Shown: positions 1-4,700 of the stretch, piece after piece
Position numbering within the stretch: the first letter of the stretch is position 1
Layout: every line of letters begins with the position of its first letter
Source: Methanomicrobiales archaeon
GTDB lineage: Archaea; Halobacteriota; Methanomicrobia; Methanomicrobiales; JACTUA01
NCBI GenBank assembly: GCA_028678965.1
Contig: JAJRCM010000135.1
Span: 1 to 7,155 of the forward strand
Length of the DNA stretch: 7,155 nucleotides
Direction of reading: 5' to 3'
Translations under genes and position numbers: made by a program
The notes under the pieces: model-generated
What the model was told of the DNA's origin: nothing
Database searches by the model: none
The model's input: only the letters and a program-made list of their open reading frames with translations

Positions 1-165
1 ATGAAGAAACGGGGGCTCCTCATATTTAGTGCCGAAGAAGTCCTTGCCTTCCGGGAGATCTTCGGGAGCGAGAAGCTCCTCACCCTAATCCAGGCAATCG
101 AAAGCGTGATCCCTGAACGCACCCGGGCGGAGAAAACCACGAAAGGGGATGTCATTGAGCTCTAA
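1..165 (+). CDS. Small hypothetical protein, possibly the C-terminal end of a longer gene
   Basis: An open frame begins with ATG at base 1 and ends with TAA at 163-165, giving 54 residues (MKKRGLLIFSAEEV... to ...KGDVIEL). The window starts exactly on this ATG, so it cannot be decided whether this is a complete small gene or the tail of a longer one with an internal Met. The product is charged and probably helical in the middle (roughly residues 11-40), has no Cys, and shows no signal peptide or membrane segment. I do not recognise a family. Its last 17 bases overlap the start region of the lipoprotein gene in another frame, which suggests translational coupling if the upstream start of that gene is used. 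Codon choice resembles the neighbouring genes. Confidence 0.5.
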   Translation: MKKRGLLIFSAEEVLAFREIFGSEKLLTLIQAIESVIPERTRAEKTTKGDVIEL

Positions 166-664
166 GAGGTGCGATGTGATTCCCCCGTATCTCGTGTCAG
201 GAAAGAAGTTATGCCTCATCGCCGGTGTCACCCTTATCCTACTCAGTATATCCCTTATCACCGGATGCCTGGAGTCGCCGTATGGACCACCCGATGGTTC
301 CGGCGACGTCCTCGTCGAATATCACCGCACGGGAGGTATCGCTGGTTTCGATGATCACCTCCTTATTCACGAGAACGGGACAGCCATGGTCAGCCGCAGA
401 GGAACTACTGGCACTTTCACCCTCGCCACCGAAGAGTTGGTGGCACTGAATACGCTCTTCGAGCAGGCACGTTTCCACGACCTCCGCTCTTCCTACCCGG
501 CCCCCACACCGGGCGCCGATTACTTCTCCTACGAGATCACCTACCGCAGGCACACCGTCACGACCGAGGACACCGGTGTTCCTCCCGTCCTCACCCCCAT
601 AATCGGGCGCTTAAATGAGCTCCTGCAGCGGTCCTGTGAGACCGATGATATCTGCCCCGTCTGA
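149..664 (+). CDS. Exported lipoprotein with an emfourin-like domain
   Basis: The 171-residue product has a basic N-terminal stretch, a hydrophobic core (about residues 21-38) and a lipobox LITGC with Cys40 as the predicted lipidated residue, so it should be anchored outside the cell membrane. The mature part (about 52-160) has the layout of emfourin-type small proteins: an opening strand VEYHRTGGIAGF, a segment 'TEELVALNTLFEQARFHDL', then GADYFSYEITY, and a closing 'VPPVLTPIIGRLNELL'. Emfourin is known as an inhibitor of M4 metalloproteases such as protealysin; whether this protein inhibits anything is inference. Two Cys near the C-terminus (163 and 169) could form a disulfide. The start is uncertain: ATG 149 gives a long n-region; GTG 176 has a GAGGTG Shine-Dalgarno-like sequence at 166-171, only 4 bases upstream; GTG 194 gives the most typical lipoprotein signal peptide. 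No M4 protease gene is visible nearby. Confidence 0.75.
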   Translation: MSLSSKRCDVIPPYLVSGKKLCLIAGVTLILLSISLITGCLESPYGPPDGSGDVLVEYHRTGGIAGFDDHLLIHENGTAMVSRRGTTGTFTLATEELVALNTLFEQARFHDLRSSYPAPTPGADYFSYEITYRRHTVTTEDTGVPPVLTPIIGRLNELLQRSCETDDICPV

Positions 665-669
665 CCTCC

Positions 670-1407
670 ATGCAGCACCGCTTCAGCGGCGATATCGGTG
701 ACTACGGGAAGTACGGGCTCCTCCGGGTGCTGGGCACCCCGCCCCTCACCCTTGCCATCATTTGGTACCTGGTTGATTTGCCCAAGGCACCACCGTCAGC
801 CAGAACGACCCGCTACCTCTCGAATCCCGCTTGGTTCCGCCCGTGCGATCCGCCACTTTTTGATGCTCTGAACCGACTTGTCGGCAACAGTGACCGGTCC
901 ATCCACCATATCCAATCAGCAGAAATCCTCCCACCAGGGACGATCTACTATCAGCAGTACCTTCCTTCTTCCGGACGTTCCTCACTCCTCAAAGAGCGAA
1001 GGGTTGCCTGGTTGGAGGATGCCCTCGCCACCACTGCTCCCTGCGATCTCGTCTTTCTCGACCCGGACAACGGTATCGCTCCCTCTGGACTGACACAGGG
1101 TAGTCGGAAGGGATATGCCTATGTCTTTCCTAAAGAAATCCCGCCATTCCTCGCCCGGGGCCAGAGCCTGATCATCTACCACCATCTTTCTCGGCGCTGG
1201 AATGCGGCATCCCAGATCTCCCTCCTCTTCAAACGGCTCTCGGACCTCACCGATAGTCCACCGTTTGCCCTCCGCTTCCACCGTGGTGGCTCCCGCATCT
1301 TCATCATTCTTCCTTCCGTAGCGCATCGCTCGCTTCTGGAGAACCGTGCGGAGCACCTGGTGCATCGTAGCCCCTGGGCAGAACATTTCACACTGGTGCG
1401 TGAATGA
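670..1407 (+). CDS. Uncharacterised FLDPDNG-motif protein, possible methyltransferase-like fold
   Basis: The 245-residue soluble protein starts 5 bases after the lipoprotein stop codon, with no clear Shine-Dalgarno sequence, so it is probably translated by coupling. I recognise a widespread but uncharacterised family by its motif order: FSGDIGDYGKYGLLR near the N-terminus (5-19), PPGTIYYQQYL (88-98), DLVFLDPDNGI (126-136), KGYAYVFPKEI (147-157), QSLIIYHHLSR (165-175), and the C-terminal FHRGGSRIFIILP (203-215) followed by SPWAEHF (234-240). The FLDPDNG block sits after a hydrophobic strand, as the DPP(Y/F) motif does in Rossmann-type nucleic-acid methyltransferases, and the N-terminal block recalls RlmJ-like proteins. 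That link is inference; no glycine-rich SAM-binding loop is obvious. Length and both ends look complete. Members are scattered in accessory parts of genomes, so horizontal transfer is possible but not shown here. Confidence 0.8.
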   Translation: MQHRFSGDIGDYGKYGLLRVLGTPPLTLAIIWYLVDLPKAPPSARTTRYLSNPAWFRPCDPPLFDALNRLVGNSDRSIHHIQSAEILPPGTIYYQQYLPSSGRSSLLKERRVAWLEDALATTAPCDLVFLDPDNGIAPSGLTQGSRKGYAYVFPKEIPPFLARGQSLIIYHHLSRRWNAASQISLLFKRLSDLTDSPPFALRFHRGGSRIFIILPSVAHRSLLENRAEHLVHRSPWAEHFTLVRE

Positions 1408-1466
1408 AAAAAGGAGAGTAGTACTGATGTTGGTGGGGAGGGAGACTCCTAATCCCCCACATTTTT
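1407..1466. terminator. Bidirectional termination region between convergent genes
   Basis: The 41-base gap between the FLDPDNG gene (+) and nifB (-) and its edges carry an interrupted hairpin: GGGGA (1435-1439) pairs with TCCCC (1453-1457) and inner GG (1440-1441) with CC (1448-1449). It overlaps the nifB stop codon. On the minus strand a T6 run (1412-1407) lies just downstream of nifB; on the plus strand a T5 run (1462-1466) follows the hairpin. Archaeal termination relies mainly on oligo-T in the non-template strand, so both runs are plausible ends, though short. Confidence 0.4.
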
Positions 1467-2366
1467 AACTGCATACAGGCAGGACTGCACATCCCGTCCC
1501 AGCCTCCCGATAGCATCCGAGCGGCACCGTGCGCAGTGACGCATCTGCCGTACAAACGGGGCACAGGCGTCCTGCATCTTCCGCTTCATCTCGGGCGTGG
1601 GCGGGGTGACGTCAGCGAACTTGTACTGGGGGATGAGGGGGATCACGTTGAAGTTATAGACTCCCATCTCACCCACCTTCTTTGCGATCTCAGGGATATG
1701 GTGGTCATTAATCCCCGGGATATAGACCGTATTGATCTTCACAAACATCTTCCGCTCCACCGCCATCTCGATCCCCCGGAGCTGGTTCTCAAGGAGGATC
1801 TTTGCTCCCTCTACCCCCTTATACCGCTTTCCCTTGTAGGTGACAAACTCGTAGATTTTTGCCCCGATCTCCGGATCAATGGCATTGAGAGTCACCGTCA
1901 CGTTACCCACGTCGTACTTGTGGAGGAGGTCGATCTTGTCCGGCAGGAGGAGTCCATTGGTGCTGATGCATTTGATGACGTTGGGGAACTGCTCGTGCAG
2001 GAGCCGGAGGGTCTCGAACGTTTCCTCGTTGGCCAGTGGTTCACCTGGACCGGCGATGCCTACCACCTTGATGTAAGGGAATTTCTCGAGCGCCTTCCGG
2101 AGCATCTCCACCGCTTCCTGGGGTTTCAGGACCCTGGTGGTGACACCTGGCCGCGACTCATTCACGCAGTCAAAGTCCCTGATGCAGTAGTTACACTGAA
2201 TATTGCACTTCGGGGCAACAGGAACATGGCATCGCCCGAAGGCATGGCATGCTTTCTCAGAAAAACAGGGGTGCTCCTGAACACGGCGGAGCGAGGCCGG
2301 GTCATAGGGCACCTCCTTCCCTTTGACAGTGGCGGTTCGGATGCTATCCTCTGCCATAGCGAACAT
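1449..2366 (-). CDS. nifB: NifB, radical-SAM nitrogenase cofactor maturase (short archaeal form)
   Basis: NifB fuses two [4Fe-4S] units and inserts a carbide from SAM to make NifB-co, the 8Fe precursor of FeMo-co and the related V/Fe-only cofactors. The 305-residue protein shows the radical-SAM triad C54-NIQ-C58-NY-C61, the NifB signature HPCFSEKACHAFGRCHVPV (32-50), NESRPGV (69-75), the SAM-binding GIAGPGEPLAN (103-113), and the C-terminal CARCRSDAIGRLGRD (278-292). Conserved Cys34, Cys278 and Cys281 are expected among the ligands of the additional clusters. It lacks the NifX-like domain that extends many bacterial NifB proteins, as is usual in methanogens. The start at 2366 (ATG) has no strong Shine-Dalgarno sequence; ATG 2357 (Met4, MAEDSIR) is an alternative. 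It lies 46 bases downstream of the flavoprotein gene, probably in one transcript; a weak TATA (2387-2390, minus strand) could also give a separate leaderless start. No other nif gene is in the window. Confidence 0.95.
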   Translation of the reverse strand: MFAMAEDSIRTATVKGKEVPYDPASLRRVQEHPCFSEKACHAFGRCHVPVAPKCNIQCNYCIRDFDCVNESRPGVTTRVLKPQEAVEMLRKALEKFPYIKVVGIAGPGEPLANEETFETLRLLHEQFPNVIKCISTNGLLLPDKIDLLHKYDVGNVTVTLNAIDPEIGAKIYEFVTYKGKRYKGVEGAKILLENQLRGIEMAVERKMFVKINTVYIPGINDHHIPEIAKKVGEMGVYNFNVIPLIPQYKFADVTPPTPEMKRKMQDACAPFVRQMRHCARCRSDAIGRLGRDVQSCLYAVKNVGD

Positions 2367-2412
2367 CTACCATTGGGGTATCATCCTATACATCAATTTC
2401 CATCACGACACT

Positions 2413-3078
2413 TTAGAGCCAGCCTGCGTTCTTCCAGTACCGGTACTCGCTCGCCCACTCCTCCTTGTGTGCCTCGAGAACGTACTTGAACCGGGCACGG
2501 AACATGAGGCGGTATGCTTCCTGCTCGGGATAGTGTCTCTTTGTCCGTCTCGCCTCCACGAGCATCTTTCCCAGGTCGTGAGCCTTCTTTTCCGCGGCAT
2601 AGATGGCATGGGGGTCCTGACCGATGGCCACCCCCACGCCTCCCACCGCACTCCCCCCAAACTTGATAAAGGTTCGGTTCAGGTATTCGACCACCACCTT
2701 TTCTCCAGAGCTTCCCGAGGTACTCACTGCACACCCGTACTTTCCCAGGAAGAGCTGGCAGTGGATGGTGTCTGCCATCCGGTCGATCACGGTCTTCAGC
2801 TGGGCGGTCACCGAATCGATGTACACCGGGGATCCCCAGATCATCCCCTCGCTTGCTATCATCTTCTCCAGCAGGGTGTGGAAATCGTCATCGTGGATAC
2901 AGGTTCCCTTCAGGTAGCAGGCACCGCAGGCGATGCAGTACCTGATGTTCAGCTTGCACACGTCCACGAGCTCGATCTCGGCACCCGCCTTCCGTGCCCC
3001 ATCGAGCGCTGCTTTCACCAGGCGCAGCGTCTGGCTCTTCGCTCCTTTCGGGCTCCCGTTGATACCCAGGATCTTCAT
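2413..3078 (-). CDS. Iron-sulfur flavoprotein (Isf-like, NADPH-dependent FMN reductase family)
   Basis: A flavodoxin-like electron carrier with FMN and a [4Fe-4S] cluster, cytoplasmic. The N-terminus MKILGINGSPKGAKSQT is the first beta strand and FMN phosphate loop. The compact cysteine motif C-x2-C-x2-C-x5-C (CIACGACYLKGTC, residues 50-62 counted from GTG 3084) matches the cluster motif of methanogen Isf proteins, which pass electrons between ferredoxin and acceptors such as oxygen or peroxide. GSPVYIDSVTAQLKTVIDR (84-102) is the typical second FMN-contact region. Length (221-223 aa) is slightly above the usual range of roughly 190-210; the extra is a charged, aromatic C-terminal tail (about 180-223). 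I chose ATG 3078 rather than in-frame GTG 3084 because the TATA box at 3103-3110 places the transcript start near 3080, and family members begin MKI. It is the first gene ahead of nifB on the same strand. Confidence 0.9.
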   Translation of the reverse strand: MKILGINGSPKGAKSQTLRLVKAALDGARKAGAEIELVDVCKLNIRYCIACGACYLKGTCIHDDDFHTLLEKMIASEGMIWGSPVYIDSVTAQLKTVIDRMADTIHCQLFLGKYGCAVSTSGSSGEKVVVEYLNRTFIKFGGSAVGGVGVAIGQDPHAIYAAEKKAHDLGKMLVEARRTKRHYPEQEAYRLMFRARFKYVLEAHKEEWASEYRYWKNAGWL

Positions 3079-3100
3079 TACCACTGGCTTGGAGAGTTAT

Positions 3101-3110
3101 CAATATATAG
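3101..3110 (-). promoter_or_regulatory. Archaeal TATA box for the flavoprotein-nifB unit
   Basis: Read on the minus strand the bases are CTATATATTG, a good archaeal TATA box. Its centre is about 28 bases upstream of ATG 3078, the usual TATA-to-transcription-start distance, so the mRNA would begin at or within a few bases of the start codon. This explains the absence of a Shine-Dalgarno sequence. Confidence 0.65.
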
Positions 3111-3143
3111 GAACCGGTGGTGTCGATCAGTAAGAATTTCGGA

Positions 3144-3197
3144 ACGGTTAATAGTCTTTTTATGTGTGATTAGTGGTACTAGACACTGCGTAACCGT
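3144..3197. repeat. Nested inverted repeats, possible operator
   Basis: An outer inverted repeat ACGGTTA (3144-3150) and TAACCGT (3191-3197) encloses an inner imperfect palindrome of 21 bases (3166-3186): GTG, two bases, TAGT, GGT, ACTA, two bases, CAC. The inner palindrome is centred near 3176. A dyad of this size between two divergent genes is typical of a dimeric DNA-binding regulator. The elements also cover the candidate plus-strand TATA box at 3157-3164. The function and the regulator are unknown; it does not match the GGAA-N6-TTCC operator of NrpR. Confidence 0.45.
3157..3164 (+). promoter_or_regulatory. Candidate TATA box for the cohesin-domain gene
   Basis: TTTTTATG on the plus strand is a T/A-rich element that could bind TBP and would place a transcript start near 3185, giving a leader of about 145 bases before ATG 3329. 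A rival element, GATATTC at 3302-3308, lies about 25 bases ahead of that ATG and would give a leaderless transcript. The sequence alone does not decide between them. Confidence 0.3.
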
Positions 3198-3308
3198 ATT
3201 TGAGGAGCCTATAACGGGAGATGACTGAAATAGGGAAACCTATTTGGTAATACGTGCCGCATCCCTCTCATGCGATAGAGTATCTGCCACACAACCTCTG
3301 CGATATTC
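3195..3308 (+). other. Potentially structured leader upstream of the cohesin-domain gene
   Basis: Several stems can form in an RNA read on the plus strand. The best is a perfect 7-bp stem, AAATAGG (3228-3234) with CCTATTT (3239-3245), closed by a GAAA tetraloop (3235-3238). Around it CGTATT (3195-3200) can pair with AATACG (3249-3254). Downstream follow CGCAT/ATGCG (3258-3262 with 3270-3274) and GAGTATC/GATATTC (3278-3284 with 3302-3308, one G-U pair). A second CCTAT at 3208-3212 could compete for ATAGG at 3230-3234. I cannot match it to any known riboswitch, tRNA or guide-RNA class; the stems might also act as DNA elements or be chance. Confidence 0.35.
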
Positions 3309-3328
3309 GATAATGGGGACTGGATGAA

Positions 3329-4612
3329 ATGAAGAGGCACATGTTAAAGAAGGATTTCAAAGTTGTCGGTATCGCCGCTCTGTTTCTAGGGATACTGATG
3401 CTTGCCCCCATGGCAGTTTCAGCGCAGCCATTCTCTGGTATTGAATTCACCTCCGCACAGGGAATTGCTGGTAGCACCGCCAGAGTCCCCCTGATACTCG
3501 CTGGTGTCACTGAGCCAATCGGGGTGATGAACCTGACGCTTACCTACGATCCCTCGCTCCTCTCCGTCGAGGAAGTCGTGAAGGGTGAGCTGCTCAGCAA
3601 TGCCACCTTCAAGGTCGCCACCGACCCGGGGATCATTGAGCTCGCGATCAGCGATCCGGGGGGTTTCAGCCGCGATGGCGTGGTTGCCGTTGTACGGTTT
3701 AATATCCTTGCCTCCTCCGGCTACTCGCCACTGCGCATCATCCACCTTTCGGCAAAGGCAGCCGCCACCCGTTCCACCCTCTACCTCCAGAGAAAGGAAG
3801 GCACGCTCACCATCATCCCCGGTCTCAGCTTCTCCACCTCATCGGCCGGCCAACGAATTGCCGTGGATACATCTAGTTCCGGTACTGCCGTCACCATCAA
3901 CGGACCACGGATTGTCTTCGTCAGAGACAACATCACGTTCACCGTCACAACGGAAGGTCTTGGAGGGACAGCTCCACGGTTCACCGGCCTGGTAAAGGAA
4001 GTGTCAGGAACCCCGCTGCCCATCAATGGTACTTTTTCTGGCGGTGAGATTCGTGAGGCCATCTCTGTTACCACTCCTTCCTATATGTCTGAGGGGAGCG
4101 TCAATATCACTCTCGAAGGGACCGTATCTCCTGGAATCGAGAATCAGTTCAGGAGTGCCGGTGAACGAGCCCGCCTCAATATCAGTACCGTCCTCTTCAT
4201 CGCAACGACAACACTGGAGGGATTCTCCACGACTACCACGGCAACCGCTTCCTTCACCCTCCCCACTTCAGCTCTCCCCTCCTCATCGAATCAGAGCCTG
4301 TACGTTGGGTACCTGAAGAACGATGGCACGGTCGAGTTCTCGCACCCCGACCTTCAACAACACCCGAACCAGGAGACCTTCACCTTCAGCGTTCCCCTCA
4401 AGCAGGGCTCCCCCTCCCTTGGAGTGGTTCTCGCTCAAGAGATAGAACGCCCTCCCGTCACGACAGTCCCACGCACAACCGATGGCACTATCTTCTCAGA
4501 GGGGGGTGAGGCTGCAGCCGGGAGCCTCTGGACCGGTATGTTCCTGATCTTCTTCCTCGTCGCCGTGGTGGTGGTAAGCGTCTTCTATGTCCACCGCAAA
4601 CGGGGAGGATAA
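3329..4612 (+). CDS. Secreted cohesin-domain surface protein with C-terminal membrane anchor
   Basis: The 427-residue product has a signal peptide (basic MKRHMLKKDFK, hydrophobic core 12-30, probable cleavage after AVSA at 32). A cohesin-type domain fills about 36-164: IAGSTARVPLILAGV, the diagnostic GVMNLTLTYDPSLLSVEEVVKGELL, then IIELAISDPGGFSRDGVVAVVRFNIL. Cohesins bind dockerins in cellulosomes, but archaeal cohesin-domain proteins without enzymes are common and their partners are mostly unknown. A second beta-rich region (about 165-370) is not recognised. A Thr/Pro/Gly-rich stretch (372-400) leads to one membrane helix (about 401-420) and a basic end HRKRGG, so the protein faces outward with a tiny cytoplasmic tail. 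At least eight N-glycosylation sequons (for example NLT, NAT, NIT, NGT, NIS) fit a glycosylated surface protein. ATG 3341 (Met5), with GAGG just upstream, is an alternative start. No dockerin is visible in the window. Confidence 0.85.
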   Translation: MKRHMLKKDFKVVGIAALFLGILMLAPMAVSAQPFSGIEFTSAQGIAGSTARVPLILAGVTEPIGVMNLTLTYDPSLLSVEEVVKGELLSNATFKVATDPGIIELAISDPGGFSRDGVVAVVRFNILASSGYSPLRIIHLSAKAAATRSTLYLQRKEGTLTIIPGLSFSTSSAGQRIAVDTSSSGTAVTINGPRIVFVRDNITFTVTTEGLGGTAPRFTGLVKEVSGTPLPINGTFSGGEIREAISVTTPSYMSEGSVNITLEGTVSPGIENQFRSAGERARLNISTVLFIATTTLEGFSTTTTATASFTLPTSALPSSSNQSLYVGYLKNDGTVEFSHPDLQQHPNQETFTFSVPLKQGSPSLGVVLAQEIERPPVTTVPRTTDGTIFSEGGEAAAGSLWTGMFLIFFLVAVVVVSVFYVHRKRGG

Positions 4613-4700
4613 CGTACACCAATGGAACGAATAGTTCCTTCACCCACCCCCTACCTATCGCAGCCGGTGGTTCCCAAATAAAAAGTGATGAAAGGATGTT
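4613..4700. terminator. Convergent intergenic region with hairpin and oligo-T
   Basis: The 88 bases separate the two convergent surface-protein genes. GGAAC (4624-4628) and GTTCC (4634-4638) form a small hairpin with a 5-base loop, followed on the plus strand by a pyrimidine-rich stretch. On the minus strand a T5 run (4684-4680) lies about 16 bases past the stop of the large gene and is a plausible archaeal terminator. The assignment rests only on position and these short motifs. Confidence 0.35.

Noticed and set aside
1536..2489. Long plus-strand open frame (317 codons) opposite nifB
   Set aside because: The minus strand carries complete, motif-perfect NifB here. The plus-strand frame has no recognisable family and is a shadow of a GC-rich gene.
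2323..3228. Long plus-strand open frame (301 codons) opposite the flavoprotein gene
   Set aside because: The minus strand encodes a clear flavoprotein with FMN and Fe-S motifs; the antisense frame has no domain, membrane or signal features and runs into the promoter region.
3221..3228. ATGACTGA resembling box C/D guide-RNA motifs
   Set aside because: No properly spaced box C, D', C' and D set exists around it, and box C would need RTGATGA.
4624..4638. GGAA and TTCC half sites resembling an NrpR nitrogen operator
   Set aside because: The spacing is 7 rather than 6 bases, and the site lies between two convergent genes, not in a promoter. A small terminator hairpin is more likely.
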